Shown one piece after another: positions 15,878-26,828 of a stretch of 64,000 bases of DNA. A program made the position numbers and the translations under genes. Below the pieces are notes generated by a model, which was not told where the DNA came from, ran no database searches, and saw only the letters and a program-made list of their open reading frames with translations. This DNA comes from Hyunsoonleella ulvae (GTDB taxonomy: Bacteria > Bacteroidota > Bacteroidia > Flavobacteriales > Flavobacteriaceae): positions 62,001-126,000 of the forward strand of contig NZ_JAEPJQ010000006.1 of NCBI RefSeq assembly GCF_016827605.1, in the 5' to 3' direction. The number at the start of each line of letters is the position of its first letter. Position 1 is the stretch's first letter.

Positions 15878-16714
15878 TTAAAAATAAATACCTTCTGTTG
15901 TGCTGCGTCTTGCTAATGAGGTTTTAGTTGTATCTGGTGTAGAAACTTCCCTGCGCGATATAGTATAGTTATCTATGATAACAATATCACCCGAGCACCA
16001 TTTATGATTGTATACTGAGATGTGTTTTGAGAACAATTCATTTAATTTAAAAACAATTTCATTACTGTTTTTAAGCATAATTTCTCCAGTTGCCTCACAA
16101 ATATTAAATACTTCTTTCACAAATCTAAAATCAAAATAAAGACTTTGTTTTCCGGTAAAAGGATGAACGCGTAATAATGGATGCACAATATCTTCTCCAG
16201 AGTACATAACATTAATACCCAACCAGTCTTTTTTTTGTTCTTCACTAATATTAGAACAAACTTCATGTAAGCTAATAAATGCAGTTTCCCAGTTGGAATT
16301 TACATCATCTAATATTTGGAAAACACTTATGTGCGGAGGGTTTTTTAAATTTGGATGATCACAATGCCATAAGGCACTAGATAGATATGTATTATTGTTA
16401 GTTACTACTTGTTCGTTAATAATAGTATGAGGGCTAATGTAGCTTACATTTTTATTTGCTCGACCAAAAAAATTAGTGATTTTAATTTGTTCTTCTTCAT
16501 TTAATATGCGGTGAGATGGTATAACTAACATGCCTTTATCCATTAATAAAGTTTTTAGTTTAGTTATATCTTCATTGCCAATATTAGTTAAATCTATTTT
16601 AGCATTTACTCTTGTACCAAATGAATTTTCTATATTCTCAACTTCAAGATCATTACTTTTTATTAGTTTTTTTAAACCTATATTATTTAAAATTCTTTTA
16701 AACTCTATGCTCAT
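15878..16714 (-). CDS. TauD/TfdA-like dioxygenase with altered metal triad
   Basis: 278 residues of the Fe(II)/2-oxoglutarate dioxygenase fold (TauD/TfdA). The proximal facial-triad motif is present as WHCDHP (His117, Asp119), and the 2-oxoglutarate-binding Arg is likely Arg269 or Arg270 in ARRSTTEG. The distal His expected six residues after Asp248 in the family pattern DNRxxxH is Arg254 (DNYTISRRE). The enzyme may therefore be inactive, use another ligand, or act as a binding protein. A strong sigma54 promoter lies upstream. The gene converges on the sigma54 activator with a 3-base gap. Confidence 0.83.
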   Translation of the reverse strand: MSIEFKRILNNIGLKKLIKSNDLEVENIENSFGTRVNAKIDLTNIGNEDITKLKTLLMDKGMLVIPSHRILNEEEQIKITNFFGRANKNVSYISPHTIINEQVVTNNNTYLSSALWHCDHPNLKNPPHISVFQILDDVNSNWETAFISLHEVCSNISEEQKKDWLGINVMYSGEDIVHPLLRVHPFTGKQSLYFDFRFVKEVFNICEATGEIMLKNSNEIVFKLNELFSKHISVYNHKWCSGDIVIIDNYTISRREVSTPDTTKTSLARRSTTEGIYF

Positions 16715-16770
16715 CCTTTTAGCTATTAATTGGTAATAGATTTTGTATTGCTACTATCCACACATAAAGA

Positions 16771-16786
16771 TGCAATAGACATGCCA
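16771..16786 (-). promoter_or_regulatory. Sigma54 promoter of the TauD-like gene
   Basis: On the minus strand TGGCATGTCTATTGCA fits TGGCACGnnnnTTGCA at every conserved position but one (C to T in the -24 element). The expected start of transcription is near 16760, about 45 bases before the ATG at 16714. The neighbouring NtrC-type regulator is the likely activator. Confidence 0.8.
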
Positions 16787-16922
16787 CATAATGGTAAAAA
16801 CTTATTTAATTTATGTTTCTAAAAATCAGTGTGTTAAAAGACTTTTTATTTGGTTTAATTTAGATTTTAATTGAAAATAAACACAATATTTAATGGAAGT
16901 TACTATATACTGTGTATTTAGG

Positions 16923-19022
16923 CTAGGTATTGGGTTCTTCTAATATTATATTAAAACGAGTTCCATTATCCTTTGTAATTTCTATATTACCATGTAATTG
17001 CGACACCAGACCATGTACCAATTGAAGACCATAAGAAGTTACATTCTCCAAGTCAAAATCAGCGGGAAGTCCTTTGCCATTGTCCGCAATAATAAGCTTG
17101 TATTTAGTGGTGTTTTCAATTTGATGAAATCCAATTGTAATGGTGTTATCCTGGTCTTTAATATCTGTAAATGCATATTTGTATGAATTTGTTATTATCT
17201 CGTTAATAATGAGACCTAATGGAACAGCAAGTGCTATTTGGATATCTTTCTTTAACAAGTTAAATTCAAATTGAATAGAATTTTTACCTACATCAAGACT
17301 CTTTTGAATGTTAGCAACTAACTCTTTAATATAAGAATATACTGCAACTTTAGAGAATTGATTGCTGTTATATAGGTTTTGGTGTATAATGGCCATAGAT
17401 TTTATTTTATTATGGCTCTCCGTTAGTATATTTTTTAATTCCTTATTACTACTATTATTGATTTGTGCTCCGAGAAGACTTAAAATAATTTGTAGATTAT
17501 TCTTTACACGATGATGAATTTCTCGCATTAATAATTTGTTTTCTGCATTTTTTTCCCTAATTATCTTTAAGGCTTTTTGTTTTAAGCGGTACCTATTGAA
17601 CATAACAGCTAAAAGTGTGGCAATGAGTATTAAAAACAAAACCAAAGCCAGTTTGATGTTATTGTCTTTTTTAGTTCTTAGCTCTTGTAGTTTATTTTCA
17701 TTTTCTAAGTTTTCTATCTCTTTGTTTTTAGCTGCGGTATTTTTAAAAAAATCAAAACGTTCTGTAACTTTTAAATTTTGCTCATTATATAATATTTTTA
17801 GATTTTTAGTGTATAATTTGTAGTATTCAATACTTTTTTTATGCTTATTTTGAAGTTCAAACATCTCAGCTATACGAAGGTAAGCCTGGGTAATATCAGT
17901 GTTGATAAACCCATTCGCCTCATTTTTTGCTAAATATTTTTGGTATTTTTTTATTGCTGCATCATAAAATATGTTGGATTGTTTTTTTAAACCTTTTCCT
18001 AGATAGACATTCCCCAACCCCATCAAACAAGCTCCCTCTCCAAAATAGTCTGTAACTTTCTTATAGTGATCTAAAGCTTTCTTATGATACAATTCAGCAT
18101 TATCATAATTCTTTAATCGATAGTGACAAAGTGCAAGACCATAATAAATATTTGATTTAGAGTTTTTTATATCAAGAGCTAAAGCTTCTTGGTAATATTT
18201 AATAGATTCAGAATGATTGTAAAAATGAGTATAACAATTGGCTAAATTTATTAAAGGTGCATAGACGAATGCTGTATTATTATCTTGGTAAAATAGCGCT
18301 ACTGATTTTTCATAGTTAGGTATCGCTTTTTCAGGCTGATTATTAGCTTCATAGGCCTGCCCTAAATTCAAATAAAATAGTCCTTTACTTTCTAAGGAAA
18401 TATTAGGGTTCTCCGCTAGGGGTAACACTTCAAGCAACACTTTGGTGATAATATCTGTACCATAATTGTATTCAATGTACCATGACGTTAAATCTACGGC
18501 TCTATCAAACAGAATAGGCTCGGATATTTTATAAGACTTTGCCACTTTATAGGCATTTTCTAGATGATAAATATGCATGTCATCATCATATTCTAAATAA
18601 CTGATGCTAGAATAGCGAAAGTTTAATAAACTCAATCCCTCTCCGTAATCCAAACGTTCAGAAATCTTCTTAATTTCATCAATAAAAACTTTTGCACTAT
18701 CAATCTCTTGTAATTCCAAGTGCTTAAAAGCCAAATGGTCCAAGGCATCAATTCGTTGCTTTGGTAAGGTGTTTTCATCTTGAGTGAGTTTTAAAATTTT
18801 ATGGGCATAATGCGATAAACTATCATAATTTCTAGTGCTATACTTTTTATAATAACTGCATAAGGCCAGTAGCGAGGTTACTTTTTCTTGTGTATCATTG
18901 GCCTTATTTACTATGTTATGTAAGCTGTCTAAAGTTTTTGTATTGGCTTTGGTTTGTGTAAAACCATAGGAAGGAAGTAATAGAATAGCAAATACGCAAA
19001 AAAAGCATTTGTAAGGATTCAT
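16923..19022 (-). CDS. TPR-containing sensor histidine kinase (HisKA_2 type)
   Basis: 699 residues. Signal peptide (MNPYKCFFCVFAILLLPSYG), TPR repeats over most of residues 60-420 (predicted periplasmic), a coiled coil, one transmembrane segment near 455-475 (LALVLFLILIATLLAVMF), then a HisKA_2 domain with LLMREIHHRVKNNLQIILSL (phospho-acceptor in EIHHR) and an HATPase domain (GLIINEIITNSYKYAF, DNGKGLP). HisKA_2/HWE kinases often act on stand-alone receivers. The nearest receiver protein is the sigma54 activator at 14486, so they may form a pair (inference from position). Confidence 0.93.
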   Translation of the reverse strand: MNPYKCFFCVFAILLLPSYGFTQTKANTKTLDSLHNIVNKANDTQEKVTSLLALCSYYKKYSTRNYDSLSHYAHKILKLTQDENTLPKQRIDALDHLAFKHLELQEIDSAKVFIDEIKKISERLDYGEGLSLLNFRYSSISYLEYDDDMHIYHLENAYKVAKSYKISEPILFDRAVDLTSWYIEYNYGTDIITKVLLEVLPLAENPNISLESKGLFYLNLGQAYEANNQPEKAIPNYEKSVALFYQDNNTAFVYAPLINLANCYTHFYNHSESIKYYQEALALDIKNSKSNIYYGLALCHYRLKNYDNAELYHKKALDHYKKVTDYFGEGACLMGLGNVYLGKGLKKQSNIFYDAAIKKYQKYLAKNEANGFINTDITQAYLRIAEMFELQNKHKKSIEYYKLYTKNLKILYNEQNLKVTERFDFFKNTAAKNKEIENLENENKLQELRTKKDNNIKLALVLFLILIATLLAVMFNRYRLKQKALKIIREKNAENKLLMREIHHRVKNNLQIILSLLGAQINNSSNKELKNILTESHNKIKSMAIIHQNLYNSNQFSKVAVYSYIKELVANIQKSLDVGKNSIQFEFNLLKKDIQIALAVPLGLIINEIITNSYKYAFTDIKDQDNTITIGFHQIENTTKYKLIIADNGKGLPADFDLENVTSYGLQLVHGLVSQLHGNIEITKDNGTRFNIILEEPNT

Positions 19023-19141
19023 AATTAACTAATTAGTTTATAATAAAAAGGATATACTTTTTAAACTAAGCTTCAGGTGCTTCTAAGGTAATCAAAAAAG
19101 ATTTACAGCGTATTGATAGTTAGGTTAACATGATTAAACTA

Positions 19142-19202
19142 AACCCGTTGCGCATTTTGGTTATACTTTACTTTAATGTTGTACCAAAATGTTCAACGGG
19201 TT
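19142..19202. repeat. Long inverted repeat downstream of the katG-isochorismatase operon
   Basis: 20-bp arms AACCCGTTGCGCATTTTGGT (19142-19161) and ACCAAAATGTTCAACGGGTT (19183-19202), 18 of 20 pairs, loop of 21 bases. It lies 27 bases past the stop of the isochorismatase-like gene. There is no T run on either side, so it may be a 3' stabilising hairpin or processing site more than a simple terminator. Confidence 0.7.
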
Positions 19203-19228
19203 GATCAACTAACTAAAAACCCTATACT

Positions 19229-19972
19229 TTAATTTTTTTTCATCATCTTAAAATCTTTTAAATCTGTAACTAACTCTTCAGTGGTATACACTTTACTGGC
19301 TATCATTTTGTAATTGGTTTGTGCTGCTTGGTTTCCATCTAATCCAGGAAGTTTAGCCGAAGCTGTAGCATCGCCTACAACAGCAACTTCAAATCCGTTT
19401 TCCCCAAGTTCTCTCATATGCGATTCTGCACAAAGATTACCAGACATACCAGCTAATATTATCTTATCAATTTTTTGCTTTCTAAGTTGTAAAGCCAAAT
19501 CATTAGATTCTGGCCCGAAAACTTTATGCGGACCTGTTACTACAACTCTGTCTTTGGCAATATATTTTTTATAACGTGGTAACCAATCTGCTCCAGAGCC
19601 TTCAAAACCTTCAATTTTTAATTGATCTCCTCTATCAAACATGCTTATATTGTGCATCAATTTTTCCAATACCCCTTCAAATTTCCATACATGGTCGTGT
19701 ACATAGTAATAATGAGGAGATACAAAAACCGGTATATCATACTGTTCTGCAAGTTTAAAGATTGTTTCTAAGTTTTCAATAGTATTGTTTTCTTTTACGC
19801 TTTCTCCAACTGCGCCCCAAGCTACGCCACTAGGACTAAGAAAATCGTTTTGAGGGTCAGTAATCACTATAGCTGTGGTTTCGTCTATTACAAAACCAGG
19901 TTCTGGTAATTGTGCATACACACTTGTAATTCCTGTAAGGATTGCTAAAATCGTTCTAATTAAATTTTTCAT
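19229..19972 (-). CDS. Secreted isochorismatase-family cysteine hydrolase
   Basis: 247 residues with a signal peptide (MKNLIRTILAILTGITSVYAQ), so predicted periplasmic or exported, unusual for this mostly cytosolic family. The family triad can be seen: Asp in VITDPQNDFL, a Lys in the middle (candidate in VVVTGPHKVFG), and the nucleophile Cys in LAGMSGNLCAESHMREL. Members hydrolyse amides or vinyl ethers (nicotinamidase, isochorismatase and others); the substrate is unknown. It lies 64 bases after the second DUF1348 gene, at the end of the probable katG operon. Confidence 0.87.
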   Translation of the reverse strand: MKNLIRTILAILTGITSVYAQLPEPGFVIDETTAIVITDPQNDFLSPSGVAWGAVGESVKENNTIENLETIFKLAEQYDIPVFVSPHYYYVHDHVWKFEGVLEKLMHNISMFDRGDQLKIEGFEGSGADWLPRYKKYIAKDRVVVTGPHKVFGPESNDLALQLRKQKIDKIILAGMSGNLCAESHMRELGENGFEVAVVGDATASAKLPGLDGNQAAQTNYKMIASKVYTTEELVTDLKDFKMMKKN

Positions 19973-20036
19973 ATTTACTGATTTTTATAGTTTATATTAC
20001 ATTGTTAAATGATTTGGGTGTTAACATATAGGTCTT

Positions 20037-20447
20037 CTAAAGTTTTCTTTCTGATGCTGTAATTTTTTCATCAATAATACTAGTGTATCTTCTTAGGATT
20101 AGACCGTTGGTATCATATTCACAAATTTCATTACCATTTGCTCTATACCATTCATTCTCACTATTTTGATATTCATACTCAAAGTGTCCCGCTATTATAT
20201 GATCAGTAAATACTGCCAATTCTTTTTTGAGTTTGAAATTAAATTCATTGTTCCATTTTTTGATTAGAAAGTTTTTAACTTCAGTTCTATTTTTGATAAT
20301 TGTACCTACAATATGCCATTCCGTATTAACGGCATAATTCTTAGATACTTTTAGCGGGTCTTTGCTGTTCCAAGAATCTTCTGATAATTGCACTTTTTGT
20401 TTTGCAGTTTCTTCGATAAAAGGTGGTAATGGAAATTTTTGTTCCAT
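20037..20447 (-). CDS. DUF1348 / NTF2-like protein, diverged copy
   Basis: 136 residues from the ATG at 20447; an upstream in-frame ATG at 20498 would add 17 residues not found in its paralogue. It aligns without gaps to the protein at 22808-23218 over the full length (shared [56 protein letters not shown]). The copy has changed positions that are steady in DUF1348, such as [11 protein letters not shown] (here WHIVGTIIKNR) and ENWEFD (here EICEYD), so its function may have shifted. It lies 65 bases after katG. Confidence 0.85.
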   Translation of the reverse strand: MEQKFPLPPFIEETAKQKVQLSEDSWNSKDPLKVSKNYAVNTEWHIVGTIIKNRTEVKNFLIKKWNNEFNFKLKKELAVFTDHIIAGHFEYEYQNSENEWYRANGNEICEYDTNGLILRRYTSIIDEKITASERKL

Positions 20448-20512
20448 AATACATAATTCTGTGATTATCAAATCAGTATTTAAAATACTTATATGCAATG
20501 TTAGTAGCTAGG

Positions 20513-22807
<2,295 letters not shown>

Positions 22808-23218
22808 TTATAGTTTTCTTTCAGATGCATTAATTCTTAGATCGTTAATACTAGCATACCTTTTTTGCATAAGACCATTGGCATCAAATTCCCAATTTTC
22901 ATTTCCATAAGCACGATACCATTGGCCTTCTTTGTTCTGATATTCATACTCAAACCTAACGGCAATTCTATTATCCTTAAATGCCCATAATTCTTTTTTG
23001 AGCTTATAATGCAATTCGTTTTTCCATTTGTCTGACAAAAAGTTTTGAACTTCTTCCCTGCCGTTAATAAATGTATCTCTGTTACGCCATTCCGTATCTA
23101 CGGTATATGCTTTCGACACCTTTACAGGGTCTTTACTATTCCAAGCATCCTCTGCCAATTGAACTTTTTGTTTTGCCGTGTCTTCGGTAAAAGGTGGCAG
23201 TGGTGGTTTTTGTTCCAT
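22808..23218 (-). CDS. DUF1348 / NTF2-like protein, canonical copy
   Basis: 136-residue NTF2-fold protein. It has the regular DUF1348 pattern: [53 protein letters not shown] and [11 protein letters not shown]2-like proteins of this family are small cone-shaped folds of unproven activity. It is the first gene of the probable operon DUF1348-katG-DUF1348-isochorismatase and lies just behind a leader that also occurs upstream of gap. Confidence 0.88.
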   Translation of the reverse strand: MEQKPPLPPFTEDTAKQKVQLAEDAWNSKDPVKVSKAYTVDTEWRNRDTFINGREEVQNFLSDKWKNELHYKLKKELWAFKDNRIAVRFEYEYQNKEGQWYRAYGNENWEFDANGLMQKRYASINDLRINASERKL

Positions 23219-23731
23219 GAATCATTTTTTTTGAGTTCTATTTAATAGTTCAAAACTAGCTTTAGGTGCTGTTTTTTTTATCCTCTTAATCATTAGGGGC
23301 TTAGATTAAGAAAAGTATACAACATTAGAATAAACTAAACACGTGCCAAAAGCGTATTATGTTTTTAAATTATTAATTTTCAGTTATTTATGTATATTTT
23401 TAGATTTAAATACAACTACAAAAAGCACAACATATTAAATATATACAGTATCTACTACTCTGAAATTTTATAATGGCAAGTGAAGTTATTATTATAGTCT
23501 GATAACAACTTAGTTAATGAAGGTGCTGGTCAAGTGTATTTATCTAAGAGTTATTTAAATGATATATATCCAGCCCTAGGTTTATTACCCATTGTATTCC
23601 AATGAAAATCTTGAGTATCTGTTTAGAATATTCGTTGTTTAGCGCGTAGTTCGTTTAATTTTTTCGAAAGTAATTTAGACTTTATGGCGTAGAACCCAAT
23701 TCTGTTTGATTTCTTTTAGGATTAATGCTTC
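23219..23731. other. 513-bp intergenic region between the katG and gap operons
   Basis: The part next to the DUF1348 gene is the duplicated leader (23235-23484). The rest (23485-23731) has short open stretches on both strands (for example 23623-23718 minus, about 30 codons) but no start and no family I know, so possibly a decayed gene end. Confidence 0.55.
23235..23484 (-). promoter_or_regulatory. Duplicated leader, copy A (katG operon)
   Basis: Homologous to 26883-27143 in the same orientation, upstream of the other operon. Shared blocks on the plus strand are GTTCTATTTAATAGTT, TTAGATTAAGAAAAGTATAC, AATAAACTAAACACGTGCC, AACTACAAAAAGCACAACAT and ATATACAGTATCTAC. On the transcribed strand the block TTTTGGCACGTGTTTAGTTT carries a perfect sigma54-like -24 element (TGGCACG) but no good -12 GC, so the promoter type is not settled. 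Co-regulation of both operons is the likely meaning. Confidence 0.7.
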
Positions 23732-24451
23732 TCAACGCACATCTTTATACAACTTCACAAGAGTATGTGGTGACACTCCCATTTTAAAAAGTATTCGTAT
23801 AAAAACCCATTGGAGTCTTGTTTTAGTAAAGCCAGCCTTGATATGTCGTCTTGCAGAAACAACAATTTTGGGCTCTCTTATCTTTATCGTTTGAAAACTT
23901 TCACTCATCCTTTTGGAAAAATCATAATCCTCCATAATAGGTATTTCGTTGAATCCATTTAATTTATCAAAAACGTTTCGTTTCACAAAGATACCGTTGT
24001 CTCCATAAAAAATTCCTTTATCCGATTGTTCCCGTTTATCAAATATTCTCAAGTTTAAAATATTACCTAACCGTTTAATTTTAGCATTATGACTATCGAA
24101 AATATTAGCAAAACCACCTCCATCAAAGCCTTCTCTACAAACTTGAGCGATTGACGAAAACGTGTTTTCACTAAGTTGCATATCTGCATGAACAAAAAAT
24201 AATAAGTCACCAGTTGCTACAGAAGCAGCTTTGTTCATTTGACTAGCTTTTCCTTTCTTCTTAGTAGCAACAACATTGACCGATTGAAGTAAAGCCAAAG
24301 TCACTGTACTGTCTGTGCTACCTCCATCTGCCAAAATAATTTCTACCTTACCATCGTAATATTGTTTTTTTAGCTCAGTGATAATTTTATTTATCAGCAG
24401 CTCTTCATTATAAGCCAAAATAATAGCAGATATTTTTAATTGACTGCTCAT
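23732..24451 (-). CDS. Family 2 glycosyltransferase, TIGR04283-like
   Basis: 239-residue GT-A fold transferase without membrane segments. It has IILAYNEE, the nucleotide-binding ILADGGSTDST, KGKASQMNKAA, and the metal-binding LLFFVHADMQL (DxD-like HAD). The pattern fits the TIGR04283 group, found near radical-SAM and arsenosugar genes. Its start overlaps the end of the flavoprotein gene by 4 bases (ATGA), so they are translationally coupled. The acceptor is unknown. Possible role in arsenosugar or similar small-molecule modification is only by family association. Confidence 0.85.
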   Translation of the reverse strand: MSSQLKISAIILAYNEELLINKIITELKKQYYDGKVEIILADGGSTDSTVTLALLQSVNVVATKKKGKASQMNKAASVATGDLLFFVHADMQLSENTFSSIAQVCREGFDGGGFANIFDSHNAKIKRLGNILNLRIFDKREQSDKGIFYGDNGIFVKRNVFDKLNGFNEIPIMEDYDFSKRMSESFQTIKIREPKIVVSARRHIKAGFTKTRLQWVFIRILFKMGVSPHTLVKLYKDVR

Positions 24452-25818
24452 GGTAAGGTTCTTAAGTATCGGGTAAATGCTTTTTTTACGATTTCTGTAT
24501 AAGTGGGGTAAGCGAAAATAGTATCTGCCATTTTTGTAGCGGGAATTCTATTTTTTATGGCTATGGTTAAAATTTGAATCCATTCACCTGCATGGGCGCC
24601 GACTGCTTCTGCTCCAATGACTAAATGATCTGTATCAAAAATTACTTTTAAAAATCCACCAGTATTTCGATCTGTAATAAATCTATCTATTGAAGCATTT
24701 ACTGTAAAGACTCTTATATTGCTTTTTCCAATTTTTGCAATAGCTTCTGCTTCGTTTAAGCCTACATGTCCAATCTGAGGCGTAGTAAAAATTGCCCAGG
24801 GCAATACACTCAAGTCATCCTCTTTAGATTGAGGTTTCAAAATATTATGAATAGCAATATTGGCCTGATGGGAGGCGGTATGCGTAAATTTAAATCGTGT
24901 TGTAACATCACCGCAGGCATAAATGTGAGGTACCGAAGTTTGCAAGTATTTATTGGTTGAAATGCCATGCGGTAAGTATGCTATGTTTGCATTTTCCAAG
25001 TCTAACCCCTTAACATTGGCAGACCGACCTGCGGCTGAAAAGAAATAGTCTGCTTGAATGTTTTTTTGAACTCCATCGACTTCGTAGATTAAAGTGTTTT
25101 TATTTTTAAATGCCTTAATATTGGCATTTAAAATTGATTGAATGCCGTCCTTTTCTAAGGCTTTAGTAAGATGCGCTCCTATTTCAGGATCAGTTACCTT
25201 TAAAATACGTTCATTCCTCTCAATAAAAACAACTTCAGAACCCAATTGTGCTAGGGCTTGTCCTAATTCTACAGAGATTACGCCTCCTCCAATAAATACA
25301 ATTTTTTTAGGTTGCTTCCTTAATTCCCAAAAGTTTTCATTATGCAATAGTTGTACCTTTTCAATCCCTTCAATAGGTAATATTCTAGGTGACGAACCTG
25401 TACAAATAATAAAGTTTTTTGCTTTTAATGTTTTGTCTCCAACACTTACAGTATTTTGGTCTAAAAACATGGCTCCTGATGTATTTACATAAACATCAAT
25501 ACCCATTTTTTCAAAAACATCAGGTGTCTCATGAGCATAAATACCTTGCACGACCTTATCTACCTGCTCCATAATTTTTTTGAAATCTACTTGAGGTTGT
25601 TGGATATCTATTCCCAAGTCCTTCATTTTAGAGATGCTTTTGTAGGCTTTTGCAGCATTCAGTAAGGCTTTACTTGGCACACAGCCATAGTGAGTACATT
25701 CGCCTCCGATTTTATTTTTTTCAATCAAAGCAGTTTTCAGTCCTTTACGATGCCCAGTAGTAGCTGCTACTAGTCCTCCTGAACCTGCCCCAATCACAAT
25801 TAAATCGTATTCTACCAT
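24448..25818 (-). CDS. Mercuric-reductase-like FAD/NAD disulfide oxidoreductase
   Basis: 456 residues from the ATG at 25818 (MVEYDLIVIG). An upstream ATG at 25887 would overlap gap by 49 bases and is less likely. Group I pyridine nucleotide-disulfide reductase: FAD-binding IGAGSGGL, redox pair in GGECTHYGCVPSKAL (CxxxxC), NAD-binding FIGGGVISVELG, second FAD motif YACGDVT. The C-terminal interface has AYPTYTE, where lipoamide dehydrogenase has a catalytic His, and there is no C-terminal vicinal Cys pair of MerA. It is therefore a MerA-like protein of unknown substrate. Operon with gap and the glycosyltransferase. Confidence 0.88.
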   Translation of the reverse strand: MVEYDLIVIGAGSGGLVAATTGHRKGLKTALIEKNKIGGECTHYGCVPSKALLNAAKAYKSISKMKDLGIDIQQPQVDFKKIMEQVDKVVQGIYAHETPDVFEKMGIDVYVNTSGAMFLDQNTVSVGDKTLKAKNFIICTGSSPRILPIEGIEKVQLLHNENFWELRKQPKKIVFIGGGVISVELGQALAQLGSEVVFIERNERILKVTDPEIGAHLTKALEKDGIQSILNANIKAFKNKNTLIYEVDGVQKNIQADYFFSAAGRSANVKGLDLENANIAYLPHGISTNKYLQTSVPHIYACGDVTTRFKFTHTASHQANIAIHNILKPQSKEDDLSVLPWAIFTTPQIGHVGLNEAEAIAKIGKSNIRVFTVNASIDRFITDRNTGGFLKVIFDTDHLVIGAEAVGAHAGEWIQILTIAIKNRIPATKMADTIFAYPTYTEIVKKAFTRYLRTLP

Positions 25819-25838
25819 TTTTTTATTGTTAAATTTGG

Positions 25839-26828
25839 TTAAATGTTTTCTAAGATCTGGCGAATCATTTGGTTGGCAAATCCCCATTCATTATCATACC
25901 ACGCCAATACTTTTACCAAATCTCCGTCCACAACCTTCGTCATTTCTAAATCAATAATGGCCGCATGAGGGTCTTTGATAATATCACTTGAGACGATAGC
26001 ATCTTTGGTTGCTCGTATCACATTTCTGTAGCGGTCTGTTTCTGCTTCTTCTCTAAATATTTGGTTCAATTCTTCTTTAGAGGTATTCCTGTCCATCACA
26101 AGGGTAATATCCGAAATTGAACCAATCGCTAGCGGTACTCTTATTGCCATTCCATCAAAGATACCCGCATATTCGGGCATTGCTTTGGTAGTGGCAGTCG
26201 CAGCACCTGTAGTAGTGGGAATTAGATTATTCATCCCCGTTCTTCCCATCCTAGTTTTTTTAGAAGGTGCGTCTACCATACTATTAGATGAGGTGTTGGC
26301 ATGAATTGTAGTCATGATAGCTTTTTTAACACCAATCCTTCTCCCCAAAATTTCGATAACTGGACTAATATTATTAGTTGTACAACTGGCACAGGAAAAT
26401 ATGGTGCTTTTTCCATCTTTTGTGTTTACTCCATGCACTACGGTTGGTACACCACCACTTGAAGTTGGTCCGGAAATGACCACTATTTTTGCGCCCGCAT
26501 CCACATGTTTTAGGGCGTCTTCTTCTTTGGTAAAAAAGCCTGTGCTTTCGATAACGATATCTACGTCCAGTTTTTTCCAAGGCAGGTCAGCTGGATTTCT
26601 TTCGGAATAGAAAGGAATAGATTTGCCACTCACTACTAAAGTGTCTTCAACAACTGTTACTTCTTTTTCAAAAACGCCATGGACACTATCGTATTTTAAC
26701 AGATAAGCAATATTGTCGATAGAAGCAATATCATTGACTGCTACTATTTCTAATTCAGGATTTTCTAATATTATTTTTAATGAGGCCCTTCCTATTCGCC
26801 CCATGCCGTTTATTGCTATTCTTTTCAT
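25839..26828 (-). CDS. gap: Glyceraldehyde-3-phosphate dehydrogenase-like (divergent)
   Basis: 329 residues with the NAD-binding GMGRIGR and the catalytic centre SCASCTTNNISPV (nucleophile Cys) plus the partner His in TTIHANTSS. Around the phosphate site it departs from glycolytic GAPDH: TRMGRTGMNNLIPTTTGA and IRVPLAIGSISDITLV replace the usual RRGRAAA and RVPVPNVSVVDLT. So it may act on an unusual aldehyde phosphate or phospho-arsenate instead of serving central glycolysis. First gene of the minus operon; the start codon follows the duplicated leader copy B by 54 bases. Confidence 0.9.
   Translation of the reverse strand: MKRIAINGMGRIGRASLKIILENPELEIVAVNDIASIDNIAYLLKYDSVHGVFEKEVTVVEDTLVVSGKSIPFYSERNPADLPWKKLDVDIVIESTGFFTKEEDALKHVDAGAKIVVISGPTSSGGVPTVVHGVNTKDGKSTIFSCASCTTNNISPVIEILGRRIGVKKAIMTTIHANTSSNSMVDAPSKKTRMGRTGMNNLIPTTTGAATATTKAMPEYAGIFDGMAIRVPLAIGSISDITLVMDRNTSKEELNQIFREEAETDRYRNVIRATKDAIVSSDIIKDPHAAIIDLEMTKVVDGDLVKVLAWYDNEWGFANQMIRQILENI

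Noticed and set aside
23513-23605. Plus-strand open stretch of about 30 codons ending in LLPIVFQ
   Set aside because: No start codon, no ribosome-binding context and no family recognised.
23623-23718. Minus-strand open stretch of about 30 codons, rich in Lys (KSKLLSKKLNELRAKQR)
   Set aside because: It begins right after a stop codon, has no start codon and no recognised family. It might be the tail of a decayed gene but is too short to annotate.
25819-25887. Upstream start for the flavoprotein (adds 23 residues)
   Set aside because: It would overlap gap by 49 bases and adds residues before the FAD motif not expected in the family; ATG at 25818 fits better.
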